Positions 26,141-34,788 of a stretch of 64,000 nt of DNA are shown here, piece by piece. This DNA comes from Parasedimentitalea maritima (GTDB taxonomy: Bacteria > Pseudomonadota > Alphaproteobacteria > Rhodobacterales > Rhodobacteraceae): NCBI RefSeq assembly GCF_005771405.1, contig NZ_VAUA01000006.1:255678-319677 (forward strand). The letters are read 5' to 3'. Position 1 is the first letter of the stretch, and every line of letters begins with the position of its first letter. Below the pieces are notes generated by a model. The model worked only from the letters and a program-made list of their open reading frames with translations. It did not search any database and had not been told where the DNA came from. The translations under genes were made by a program, and so were the position numbers.

Positions 26141-28639
26141 ATGAAAACCCAAGTCAAAGCACTGGTCGTCGGCGGTGGTGCCGTCGGAACCTCGATTGCC
26201 TACCACCTGGCCAAAGCAGGCTGGGACGACGTTATGCTGATCGAACGCGATGAGCTGACCTCGGGCTCGACCTGGCACGCCGCAGGCCTGCTGCCGCTGT
26301 TCAACATGTCCTATGCGACAACACACATCCACAAATACTCGGTCGATTTCTACAAATCGCTTGAGGAAGAAACTGGCTTGAACGCCGGGTTTGCCGTGGT
26401 TGGTAACCTACGCATGGCACAGACCGACGCGCGTATGGACGAATTCAAGCTCTATGCCTCGACCGCTGAAACCTGCGGGGTAGATTACGAGTGGCTGACT
26501 GCTGATCAGATCAAGGAACGTTGGCCGCTGATCCGCACCGACGATCTGAAGGGGGCGATCTATCACACCGAGGATGGCTATATTAACCCGGCTGACGTGA
26601 CCATGGCGATGGCCAAGGGCGCGCGTCAACGCGGTGTCGACATTCAGCGCAAGGTCCAGGCTGATGCCTTTCACTGGACCGGCACTCATTGGGAAGTCAC
26701 CTGCACCAAGATGGTCGAAAAGGGCGGCAACCTGGTGCCCAGCGACGAACAGTTCGTGATCACGGCCGAACACGTCGTCACCGCATCGGGCAACCACGCT
26801 CAGCGCACCGCTAAGATGCTGGGTATCAAGATGCCCGCGATCCCGGTCGAACACACCTTCATCGTCATGGACAAAGACCCTGAGCTGGTGAAATGGCGCG
26901 AAGAGGGCAACCCCGAGCACCCAGTGGTTCGCGATGCCGACTCTGAATCCTATGCTCGTGAAGAACGCGGCGGCTGGATTTTGGGCATCTATGAACACGG
27001 CGCCCCTGCACGGTTTGAACACGGCGTGCCAGACAGTTTCCGCGCTGATCTGTTCCCGCTGGATCTGGACCGGATCGCTGAACAGTATATGGCAATGACC
27101 GAGCGGGTTCCGTCCTGCGCCGAGTCCGGCCTCAAGGACGATTTCAACGGCCCGATTTGCTACACGCCGGACGGTAACCCGCTGGTCGGCCCCGCACCGG
27201 GCCTGCGCAACATGTGGCTGGCCGAAGGTTTCTCGTTTGGTATTACCGCCGCTGGCGGCACTGGCTACTATCTGGCGCAGATGATGGTCGACGGCGAAGC
27301 CGAGATCGACATGGCCTCGCTTGACCCCAAGCGTTACTCGTCGAACTGGATGACCACCGAGTTTGCCGCGCGCAAGAACGAAGAATGCTACGAGCATGTC
27401 TACATTCTGCACCACCCGGACGAAGAGCGCCCGGCGGCCCGTGGCCTGCGCACCTCGCCGGCCTATGACCGTCAAAAGGAGCGCGGCGCGCAATTTGGTT
27501 GGGTCAACGGCTGGGAACGCCCGAACTATTACGCCCCGGTTGGATTTGATGACGAAAAGGCGCGCAGCTTCCGCCGTGGTGGTTGGTGGAAGTACGCCGT
27601 GGACGAGGCCAAAGCAATCCGCGAAGGTGTCGGCCTGGTCGACGCAACCGCGTTCACCAAACACGTCGTCAAAGGCCCCGGTGCCACCCAGTTCCTGGAC
27701 TGGTTCACCTGCAATAAACTGCCAAAAATTGGCCGCATCAACCTGACCTATGCGCTGACCTCGGCCGGGACCACCCGCACCGAATACACAATCGTGCGCA
27801 ATGGTGAGAATGACTACTACCTCGTCTCTGCCGGTGCCTGGACAGAATATGACGCTGACTTCCTGCGCAAGGCCGCCCAAGACAAGATGGAGGAGTTCGG
27901 CTATCTCGAGATCCAGGATGTCACCACCCAATGGGGCGTCTTTGCCATCGCTGGCCCCAAGTCGCGTGACGTGCTGAAAGAGGTGATCGTCGACGCTGAT
28001 CCAGACACAGCCCTGTCCAACAAACGCTTCCCATGGCTGTCGGCCCGTCAGATCGAACTGGGCATGTGTCCGGTGAATGCGATCCGCGTAGCTTACACCG
28101 GTGAACTGGGCTGGGAGCTGCACCACCCGATCGAGATGCAGAACTATCTGTTTGATCTGCTGGAAAAAGCCGGTGAAAAGCACGGTATGAAACTGGTTGG
28201 TGGCCGCGCCCAAAACTGGCTGCGTCTTGAGAAGTCATATCGCGCCTTTGGCACCGAGCTGGGCCGCGATGCGACACCGGCCGAGGCCGACCTGCCGCGT
28301 TTTATTGATCTGTCCAAGGACTTCCATGGCAAGGATGCCATGGTTGAAACCGGCGTGCGGGTCAAATGCTGTACACTGCTGATCGACGGCCCGGCAGATG
28401 CCGACCCTTGGGGCCGAGAAGTGCTGTATACGCCAGAAGGCGAGCGCGTTGGGCGTCTGACCTCGGGCGGCTATTCGGTGGCGTTCGAGAAAAGCATCGG
28501 TATGGGTTACGTTAAACCCGAACTGGCGGTGCCAGGCACCAAGCTGAAGGTCAAAATCATGGACCAACTATGGGATGCCGAAGTGACAGTAGACAGCCCT
28601 TATGATCCGAAAAATGAAGCTATCCGGGTGACGGGCTGA
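26141..28639 (+). CDS. FAD oxidoreductase-GcvT fusion (dimethylglycine/sarcosine dehydrogenase family)
   Basis: 832 residues from ATG 26141, with GGAGAG upstream. The N-terminal domain has the dinucleotide motif VVGGGAVGTSIAYHLAKAG and then T-S-G-S-T-W-H-A-A-G-L, whose histidine carries covalent FAD in dimethylglycine and sarcosine dehydrogenases. The C-terminal half (from about residue 440) is a GcvT-like tetrahydrofolate domain, with YTGELGWELHHP and FGTELGRDATPAEADLP. Expected reaction: oxidative demethylation of an N-methyl glycine, passing the one-carbon unit to folate. Codon choice is strongly biased to C/G endings compared with its neighbours, suggesting high expression. Exact substrate is not determinable. 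Confidence 0.9.
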   Translation: MKTQVKALVVGGGAVGTSIAYHLAKAGWDDVMLIERDELTSGSTWHAAGLLPLFNMSYATTHIHKYSVDFYKSLEEETGLNAGFAVVGNLRMAQTDARMDEFKLYASTAETCGVDYEWLTADQIKERWPLIRTDDLKGAIYHTEDGYINPADVTMAMAKGARQRGVDIQRKVQADAFHWTGTHWEVTCTKMVEKGGNLVPSDEQFVITAEHVVTASGNHAQRTAKMLGIKMPAIPVEHTFIVMDKDPELVKWREEGNPEHPVVRDADSESYAREERGGWILGIYEHGAPARFEHGVPDSFRADLFPLDLDRIAEQYMAMTERVPSCAESGLKDDFNGPICYTPDGNPLVGPAPGLRNMWLAEGFSFGITAAGGTGYYLAQMMVDGEAEIDMASLDPKRYSSNWMTTEFAARKNEECYEHVYILHHPDEERPAARGLRTSPAYDRQKERGAQFGWVNGWERPNYYAPVGFDDEKARSFRRGGWWKYAVDEAKAIREGVGLVDATAFTKHVVKGPGATQFLDWFTCNKLPKIGRINLTYALTSAGTTRTEYTIVRNGENDYYLVSAGAWTEYDADFLRKAAQDKMEEFGYLEIQDVTTQWGVFAIAGPKSRDVLKEVIVDADPDTALSNKRFPWLSARQIELGMCPVNAIRVAYTGELGWELHHPIEMQNYLFDLLEKAGEKHGMKLVGGRAQNWLRLEKSYRAFGTELGRDATPAEADLPRFIDLSKDFHGKDAMVETGVRVKCCTLLIDGPADADPWGREVLYTPEGERVGRLTSGGYSVAFEKSIGMGYVKPELAVPGTKLKVKIMDQLWDAEVTVDSPYDPKNEAIRVTG

Positions 28640-28653
28640 TTATAGTCCTTTGA

Positions 28654-28791
28654 GACGGGTGGGGAGCTGCGAACCAGGTCTCCCGCCCGTCACTATTCAG
28701 ATATGAAATCTGAAGGTTCCCGTTGGGCCAAGCAGGCCGCGCCAAAGGCGCGGCCTGCTTGGCATGTTGCGACGCGCATCGCGCGGCGCAA
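28654..28791. repeat. Array of four consecutive hairpins after the flavoprotein gene
   Basis: Four adjacent inverted repeats occupy 138 bp: (1) 28654-28691, GACGGG...CCCGTC plus GGGAG/CTCCC; (2) TTCAGAT-ATGAA-ATCTGAA, 28696-28714; (3) a perfect 17-bp stem with only an AAA loop, 28727-28763; (4) TTGCG-A-CGCGC/ATC/GCGCG-G-CGCAA, 28767-28791. None is followed by a T-run. The cluster could be a 3' stabiliser, a structured RNA or a REP-like mosaic. Confidence 0.75.
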
Positions 28792-28993
28792 GGCCCTTTA
28801 CCCTTTTGGCCAGTTGGGTGTGAAAACGTTGCCGGTGTTTTTCGGGCAGTGCCTGGCTGGGTAAGAAACTGACTGGCTATGTTATTTACTTACGGTCCGC
28901 GTTCCCTTGGTCAATTTGGTGCGCCAGAATACTTGTAGTAGATTGAGTGCAATCTTAAAATAATGTCGAAATAGCATTTTATTGGGAAACCGT

Positions 28994-29523
28994 ATGATAG
29001 TTTTTGGCAATTTTGACGTTTCTGAGTTTTGGTCCGGAAGTGAATATGAACGCAAGGAATACGTTGGCGTTTCCTTGAATAAAGACTTGGTCTCGTCGGT
29101 TCAACGTGAGCTTGGGTATATACTGCCCAAAAGCTATGTGGAATTGATGAGATTTCAAAATGGTGGCATTCCACGCAACACTTGCCACGCTACTAAAGTA
29201 GCAACTTCGTGGGCGGAAGATCATGTTGCTATATCTGGGATTTACTCGATTGATCGAACCCCAACATACTCTCTTTGTGGCAAATTTGATAATGGGTTCT
29301 TGAACAGGGAGTGGGGTATCCTCAAATTGGAGTCTATTTCGCCAATTGTCCCTCTGGGGGCCATGATATGCTTTGCTTGGACTATAGAGGTCTCAGTTCG
29401 GGGGAAGAGCCTTCGGTTGTACATGTGGATCAAGAAGATAATTATCGCATTACACCAGTGGCGCCAGATTTCGAAAGTTTCATCCGTGGGCTAACGAATG
29501 AAGAGTGTTTTGAGTTGGACTAG
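28994..29523 (+). pseudogene. SMI1/KNR4 (SUKH-type) family protein, frameshifted
   Basis: From ATG 28994 (MIVFGNFDVSEFW) the frame matches the SMI1/KNR4 pattern, including ELGYILPKSYVELMRFQNGG. At about 29311-29316 (a run of four G) the family sequence continues in another frame: GYPQIGVYFANCPSGGHDML through DYRITPVAPDFESFIRGL, ending 29523. One missing base in the G-run would explain the break. SUKH proteins act as toxin-immunity proteins or regulators. The gene is AT-richer than its surroundings and stands alone, consistent with acquisition by transfer. It could instead be a sequencing error. Confidence 0.8.
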
Positions 29524-29797
29524 TGCGCAACCAGTGCGCCAAATCTTGCACTCAGTGAATTGACGGCCACGGATTTGAGCAGGCTTGTTGTGAGGTGTAT
29601 CGCGTGGCGCAAACGCTGTTCGCGGATGATCCAACTTTCAACCAAAATACTTTGCTGTTTGTCGCGGCGCCGCGTAAACGGAGTTAACAAAAACAAGCGC
29701 GTGGCCACTGGCTGCGCACAATCTGGATAATCGTGTTGTACCTTTCTACGAGATCGGGCAAAAAGCGACTATCCTTTACCAAAAGGCGACATGCTCC

Positions 29798-30490
29798 ATG
29801 CGGATGCGCGATACATTTATTAAACCGATGCACCCCGAAGGCCGCAAATTCGTCGCCATTTTCGCAGCGATCACATTTGTATTGTTCCTGTTGGCGGAAT
29901 TCTTGGGTTGGATTGGCGTTGGTCTGACCGTTTGGTGTTATTATTTTTTCCGCGACCCCAAACGTTCCACCCCAACCCGTGAAGGGTTGTTGGTCAGCCC
30001 TGCGGATGGCATTGTTTCGCTGATTGAAAAGGCCGTTCCCCCTGCAGAACTGGGGATGGAAGACAGGGCACTTACCCGTGTCAGCGTGTTCATGAGTGTC
30101 TTTAACTGCCATGTGAACCGGACACCAATTGCCGGTAAAGTAGCAGCTATTGCCTATCGTCCCGGTAAATTCCTGAATGCCTCGATGGATAAGGCCAGTG
30201 TCGACAACGAACGCAACAGCCTTTGTATCGAAATGGCAGATGGCCGTCAGATCGCTGTGGTCCAAATTGCTGGGCTGGTTGCGCGGCGAATTGTCTGCTT
30301 TGTCAGTAAAGGCCAGCAAATGCAGACGGGTGAACGCTTTGGTTTGATCCGCTTTGGTTCCCGTCTGGATGTGTATCTGCCAGAGGGCGTCGAGCCCTTG
30401 GTGAGCTTGGGTCAAACTATGGTTGCCGGCGAAACCGTTTTGGCAGATTTCACGTCAGAGGAAACTGCCCGTGTAGCGCGGACAGTCTGA
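29798..30490 (+). CDS. psd: Phosphatidylserine decarboxylase, short (membrane-anchored) type
   Basis: 230 residues. Two hydrophobic stretches (about 19-50) precede the core: [32 protein letters not shown] and [10 protein letters not shown]. The self-cleavage site that makes the pyruvoyl cofactor is Gly187-Ser188 in [10 protein letters not shown]. It converts phosphatidylserine to phosphatidylethanolamine at the inner membrane. It is first in an operon with pssA (3-base gap) and pmtA, together making PS, PE and PC. AAAAGG precedes the start; ATG 29804 is an alternative. Confidence 0.95.
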   Translation: MRMRDTFIKPMHPEGRKFVAIFAAITFVLFLLAEFLGWIGVGLTVWCYYFFRDPKRSTPTREGLLVSPADGIVSLIEKAVPPAELGMEDRALTRVSVFMSVFNCHVNRTPIAGKVAAIAYRPGKFLNASMDKASVDNERNSLCIEMADGRQIAVVQIAGLVARRIVCFVSKGQQMQTGERFGLIRFGSRLDVYLPEGVEPLVSLGQTMVAGETVLADFTSEETARVARTV

Positions 30491-30493
30491 CAC

Positions 30494-31240
30494 ATGGCCG
30501 ACCGATCACATACCCCAAAGACGGACGTTCCAATTGTCCACCTCTTGCCCAACCTTCTGACTTTTGCGGCCATCTGTGCCGGATTGACAGCTATTAGGTT
30601 TGGCTTTGAAGGGGATTTTGAACGGGCGGTTTACCTGATCTTACTGGCCTGTGTTCTGGATGGATTTGATGGCCGTCTGGCGCGGCTGCTCAAGGCTCAG
30701 TCAAAAATCGGGGCTGAACTGGATTCGCTTGCCGATTTTTTGAACTTTGGCGTCGCACCTGCACTGATCCTTTATGCTTGGGGCCTGCAAGAGATGAGCC
30801 GCGCAGGTTGGATTGCGGTGCTTGCCTACGCCATGTGTTGTGTGCTGCGTCTGGCGCGGTTCAACGTGTCTAGCAAATCTGACGACGAAGAAACGGATCC
30901 CTCATATTTTGTCGGTGTTCCGTCACCGGCTGGTGCATTTCTGGTGATGCTACCGATGTTCATTTCGTTTTTGTTTCCGGAAATACCGCAGATTCCACCA
31001 CTCGTCGTGGCTCTGTTCACAGTTTTGGTTGGTCTATTGATGATCAGCCACATTCCGACTTATTCGTTCAAAAATATGGCGATTATGCGTGATCAGGCCA
31101 AGTTCTTTGTGCTTGGTGCTGTGTTGCTTGCAGCGGCGTTGCTCACCTATCTCTGGGCGACGCTTGTACTTCTGAATATTGTTTACATTGTCGGTATTGT
31201 CTGGGCGCTGCGCCGCTCGGGCAGGACCAAGGCCAAATAA
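30494..31240 (+). CDS. pssA: CDP-diacylglycerol-serine O-phosphatidyltransferase
   Basis: 248-residue membrane enzyme. The CDP-alcohol phosphotransferase motif D-G-x2-A-R-x8-G-x3-D-x3-D is complete, in DGRLARLLKAQSKIGAELD followed by SLAD (near residues 57-79). There are about six to eight hydrophobic segments. It makes phosphatidylserine from CDP-diacylglycerol and serine, the substrate of the psd product encoded 3 bases upstream. Confidence 0.95.
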   Translation: MADRSHTPKTDVPIVHLLPNLLTFAAICAGLTAIRFGFEGDFERAVYLILLACVLDGFDGRLARLLKAQSKIGAELDSLADFLNFGVAPALILYAWGLQEMSRAGWIAVLAYAMCCVLRLARFNVSSKSDDEETDPSYFVGVPSPAGAFLVMLPMFISFLFPEIPQIPPLVVALFTVLVGLLMISHIPTYSFKNMAIMRDQAKFFVLGAVLLAAALLTYLWATLVLLNIVYIVGIVWALRRSGRTKAK

Positions 31241-31250
31241 AGGTAGACCC

Positions 31251-31877
31251 ATGGACATCAACGCTGTGAAGACCTCTTATGCGAGGTGGGCACCGGTTTA
31301 TGACAAAACGTTTGGCGCGATCACCAATGTTGGTCGCCGTCGCTCTGTTGCCTACGTCAACGGGCGCAGCGCGGGCAAGGTGCTTGAAGTGGGGGTGGGA
31401 ACCGGATTGGCACTGCCATTCTATGATCCAAAATTGAACGTCACGGGTATCGATTTCAGTGATGACATGTTGGAAAAGGCGCGCAAAAAGGTGCGCAAGA
31501 AAGACCTGAACCATGTCGAAAGCCTTCGGCAGATGGATGCACGGGATCTTGATTTTCCTGACAACCATTTTGACACCGTTGCAGCCATGCACATTGTTTC
31601 AGTTGTGCCAGAGCCAGAGCGCGTAGTGGCTGAGATGGCGCGGGTTTGCAAACCTGGAGGTCATATCGTCATCACCAACCATTTTGCCCGCGATAAGGGC
31701 TTTCTGGCTGCGGTTGAGCGGATATCGGCGCCGTTCTCCAATCTGCTGGGTTGGCACTCTGACTTTGAAGTCAGCACAGTTTTGGGTGAGCCAACCCTCT
31801 CTGTGGTCGAAAAGACAACTCTACCGCCCATGGGCATGATGACATTTCTTGTGCTGGAAAAATCCAAGGCAGCGTAA
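31251..31877 (+). CDS. pmtA: Phosphatidylethanolamine N-methyltransferase (PmtA type)
   Basis: 208 residues from ATG 31251, with AAAGG upstream. The SAM-binding motif is V-L-E-V-G-V-G-T-G-L-A-L-P-F (near residues 44-57), with VTGIDFSDDMLEKARKKV as the acidic strand. MDINAVKTSYARWAPVYDKT at the start and the C-terminal PPMGMMTFLVLEK fit the Rhodobacter-type PmtA, usual length about 200. It methylates PE three times to phosphatidylcholine. Position directly after pssA and psd supports the assignment. Confidence 0.9.
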   Translation: MDINAVKTSYARWAPVYDKTFGAITNVGRRRSVAYVNGRSAGKVLEVGVGTGLALPFYDPKLNVTGIDFSDDMLEKARKKVRKKDLNHVESLRQMDARDLDFPDNHFDTVAAMHIVSVVPEPERVVAEMARVCKPGGHIVITNHFARDKGFLAAVERISAPFSNLLGWHSDFEVSTVLGEPTLSVVEKTTLPPMGMMTFLVLEKSKAA

Positions 31878-31958
31878 GAACGCCGCCTGAGAAATTTCCT
31901 GAAATTCTTGACCACCACTCCCGTAGAGTTTCGGGGTAAGCAGAGATACTGCTGTTCT

Positions 31959-32294
31959 CTAACTTGTCAGCTCGTCGAAGCAGGTCATCGCCCTTGCGGC
32001 ATACATCATTGCCGGGCCACCACCCATTTGGATGGACATTGCCAATACATCTGCAACTTCGGCACGGGTGGCACCGGCCTTGACCAGCGCTTCGACATGT
32101 AAGCCAATGCAGTCTTCGCAGCGTCCGGCGATAGCGATGCCAAGGGCGATAAATTCTTTAGTTTTGAAGTCCAGAACACCGCCCTGTTTTACGGCTTTGC
32201 TTAGCCCGCCAAATGCCTGCGCCGCTTCGGGTATGGCGCTGTTCAAGTTGCGTAGCCCTTTGCGGGTGTCACTTAGCTTATCGCGATAACTCAT
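31959..32294 (-). CDS. Carboxymuconolactone decarboxylase-family (AhpD-like) protein
   Basis: 111 residues, with AAGGAAA before the ATG. The family's redox centre is visible: C59-E-D-C62-I-G-L-H66. The rest is a helical bundle ending MSIQMGGGPAMMYAARAM. Such proteins are small cytoplasmic thiol peroxidase-like or disulfide-reducing enzymes; the physiological partner is unknown. It is convergent with pmtA. Confidence 0.9.
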   Translation of the reverse strand: MSYRDKLSDTRKGLRNLNSAIPEAAQAFGGLSKAVKQGGVLDFKTKEFIALGIAIAGRCEDCIGLHVEALVKAGATRAEVADVLAMSIQMGGGPAMMYAARAMTCFDELTS

Positions 32295-32408
32295 GGTGTT
32301 TTCCTTCTTTACATATCTGATTTACAGAATGTGTAATGAAGGAGGCCGTACAGAACTTTGATCTAGGTCAGTCTCTGGATTTAATGGAGATGGCCCAAGG
32401 AGCGGACG

Positions 32409-33059
32409 CTATTTCTGCGCAATCAGGGCCAGATTATTGGCCGGCATCTCGATCATATCGACCATTTCCAGGCCAGCCTCTTGCAGCCAATCCATGGTGT
32501 CAAAATCATCCTTGTACCCAGTTGCCGGATCATGCGCGATCAACGAGGCGTGAAAGGCGGCATCGTTGTCGTTGGTCAGTTCGTCACTGCGCAGAAAGGG
32601 GCCGTAGATCACCAGTCGGCCGCCAGCGGCCAGGGCTTTGGCTGCCTCAGAAATTAAAATGCGCGCTTCGATCTCGCTGATCAAATGCAACAGGTTGCTC
32701 AGCATAATCAAATTCTGGTCGACCAAATCAGTGCCCCAACCGGGCACAGTGGCATCCAACTCAAGAGCAGGCAGTACATTGGTGAGCGTCGTTTCAGCGA
32801 CATGGACATCAATGCTTGCACGGCGGGCCGCCTCAACTTCGGTGGGCTGCCAACTAAGGCCTGGCAGACAGGCGGCATAGCCCACCACATGCTGGCCTGT
32901 ACCACTGGCGATTTCGAGTGCCCGGCCTTGCTTTGCTGCGACCTCAGTCAGCAGGTCACACAGGGGTCGCAGATTGCGGGCGGCAGAGGGCGCGAACAGT
33001 TTGCCTCCGTCGTCTGGAGTGGCAACCGAAGCTGAGCCGGGAACAGAACGAACGACCAT
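32409..33059 (-). CDS. DUF938 family, SAM-dependent methyltransferase-like protein
   Basis: 216 residues from ATG 33059, which shares its A with the TGA of the upstream oxidoreductase gene (TGATG overlap). Family blocks include LFAPSAARNLRPLCDLL, LEIASGTGQHVVGYA (SAM-binding loop, near 49-63) and LSWQPTEVE, then RLVIYGPFLR. Function is unknown beyond the methyltransferase fold. Confidence 0.88.
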   Translation of the reverse strand: MVVRSVPGSASVATPDDGGKLFAPSAARNLRPLCDLLTEVAAKQGRALEIASGTGQHVVGYAACLPGLSWQPTEVEAARRASIDVHVAETTLTNVLPALELDATVPGWGTDLVDQNLIMLSNLLHLISEIEARILISEAAKALAAGGRLVIYGPFLRSDELTNDNDAAFHASLIAHDPATGYKDDFDTMDWLQEAGLEMVDMIEMPANNLALIAQK

Positions 33060-34135
33060 CAATGAAACCTTTCAGGAGAAAGTTGTGCCAGGACACCTGT
33101 GTCCAGCTCTGGTTTTCGTCCGGCAACCAAATCAGCCAGCAATCGGCCGGCGGCTGGGGCGGTTTGGAAGCCAAACCCACCCTGTGCAGCGCACCAGAAA
33201 AAGTTGGAGACAGTTGGATCAGGGCCCAATACCAGTGCCTTGTCAGGCGAAAAGCTACGCAGCCCGGCCCAGTTGTTTTCCACTCGTGTGACCGGTGCGG
33301 AAACCATTTCCTCATAGCGCGCCAAACCTTCTGCTAAGACCATATCATCGGCAAAGGCATCATGTGGCGTCATTAGGTCGGTATCTGCAGGGGAAACCAA
33401 CAGCTTGCCCGCCTCTGGCTTTGCGTACCATCCCTCGCCAGCGCCCAACATCATTGGCCAAGAGGATACGTCATGCCCATCGGGGGCGGGCAGCTGCGCC
33501 ATAGAACGACGAAGAGGTTGAATGCCAATTGGGGCAACCCCGGCCAGTTCGGCAATTTGATCAACCCAGGCTCCCGCTGCGTTAATCAGAACCTTGGCCT
33601 GGTAGGTTTTTTCACCCGCGGAAACTTGCCAGCCGTCATCTGTTGATGTGATAGATGTCACGACGGTCTTGGTCTGCGTCGTTCCTCCGTTCGCCCGTAT
33701 CATCCTCGCAAAATCCTGGATCAACCGATCGGTATCGATGTCCAACGCTATATCATGAAAGGCAGCAGCAGCGACTGTTTTGTGGTTTAGGATCGGCACG
33801 CGGTTGATCGCATCGTCAAGGCTGATTTCCTGTAAGTCCAATTCTTTCAGATCGGTGGCAAATTGTTTCGTCTGATCCGCGGTGGCCAGTAGCATCAGGC
33901 CGCGCGGGGTCAGATAGCCACCATTTGCGTGGCAAAAGTGGTCCGCACTGGCACGGCTCAGAGCAACGGTTGATGTATTTCCATAGTTTGGCTCAAACAA
34001 TGCTGCCGAACGACCAGAAGCATGGTAGCCAAGCGCGTCTTCCATTTCCAAAACGGTAACAGTGCCGAGTTTAGACAGCTGAGCGGCGGCGCTGACACCT
34101 GCGATGCCGCCGCCAATAACGATAAAATCAGCCAT
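33059..34135 (-). CDS. FAD-dependent oxidoreductase (DAO family)
   Basis: 358 residues from ATG 34135. The N-terminal FAD motif is DFIVIGGGIAGVSAAAQLS, then LGYHASGRSAALFEPNY, typical of amino-acid/amine oxidases of the DAO fold. The C-terminus has WAGLRSFSPDKALVLGPDP and GFGFQTAPAAGRLLADL, resembling D-amino acid dehydrogenase-type and glycine-oxidase-like enzymes. Substrate unknown. It is translationally coupled to the DUF938 gene. Confidence 0.88.
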   Translation of the reverse strand: MADFIVIGGGIAGVSAAAQLSKLGTVTVLEMEDALGYHASGRSAALFEPNYGNTSTVALSRASADHFCHANGGYLTPRGLMLLATADQTKQFATDLKELDLQEISLDDAINRVPILNHKTVAAAAFHDIALDIDTDRLIQDFARMIRANGGTTQTKTVVTSITSTDDGWQVSAGEKTYQAKVLINAAGAWVDQIAELAGVAPIGIQPLRRSMAQLPAPDGHDVSSWPMMLGAGEGWYAKPEAGKLLVSPADTDLMTPHDAFADDMVLAEGLARYEEMVSAPVTRVENNWAGLRSFSPDKALVLGPDPTVSNFFWCAAQGGFGFQTAPAAGRLLADLVAGRKPELDTGVLAQLSPERFH

Positions 34136-34338
34136 TAAATGGTCCCGTGTTTCAGCTTTTGGATTGCCGTCGCGGTAATGAGGGCGTTTGTTGCAGACCA
34201 TTGCATGGTCGCAATACCGGGGGAAAGCGGAAAAGAGGTCGGCTGAGCCGTGCAATAATAACTTGGTTTTCAATCTCTTCCAGTGTCAGTATGGGGCAAA
34301 GAGATAGTTAAACATTTTAATTTTCTGGAGGAAAAGCC

Positions 34339-34788
34339 GTGTCCACATCCACTGCTAATACCCATGCCATGGCGACAGGACATATTCCGGGCTATCTGCC
34401 AGGCGCCGATGGCAGCGACCCACTGTTCACCGGGATGGTGGTCTTTACGATCCTGCTGGTGCTCTTGATTGGGTCTTTCTATTTCAAACTGCACGCGATC
34501 CCCGAGCACATGGCGCATGAGGATAACCACACGCAAATGCAGGTGATTGGTATTCTGGCCCTGCTGGCACTGTTTACACACAACAACATTTTCTGGGTGA
34601 TCGCGTTGCTGGTGGCAGCTTTCCGAATGCCAGATTTTCTTACGCCGTTACAATCGATAGCCAGTTCACTCGACTATCTGAAACAACGTGATCAGGCTCC
34701 AGCTCAACCTCAGCCCCAACAACCTGTTGAAACCCTAGAGGCAGTAGAGGCCCCGGTCCGGCAAACTGAAGGAGAGACCCATGCTTGA
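34339..34788 (+). CDS. Small two-helix membrane protein paired with a HlyD-type adaptor
   Basis: 149 residues from GTG 34339, with GGAGG 8 bases upstream. Two hydrophobic segments (about 31-50 and 70-95) flank a short His/Glu-rich loop (HAIPEHMAHEDNHTQ), and the C-terminal third is a Pro/Gln/Glu-rich tail. It overlaps the HlyD gene by 8 bases. The arrangement resembles the yiaW (DUF3302)-yiaV pair of E. coli, which is an inference from size and context. It probably helps anchor or assemble the adaptor. Confidence 0.75.
   Translation: MSTSTANTHAMATGHIPGYLPGADGSDPLFTGMVVFTILLVLLIGSFYFKLHAIPEHMAHEDNHTQMQVIGILALLALFTHNNIFWVIALLVAAFRMPDFLTPLQSIASSLDYLKQRDQAPAQPQPQQPVETLEAVEAPVRQTEGETHA

Noticed and set aside
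26408..28213. 601-codon open frame on the minus strand opposite the flavoprotein-GcvT gene
   Set aside because: The plus-strand protein has clear family motifs through its whole length; the antisense frame is open only because of the strong C/G third-position bias.
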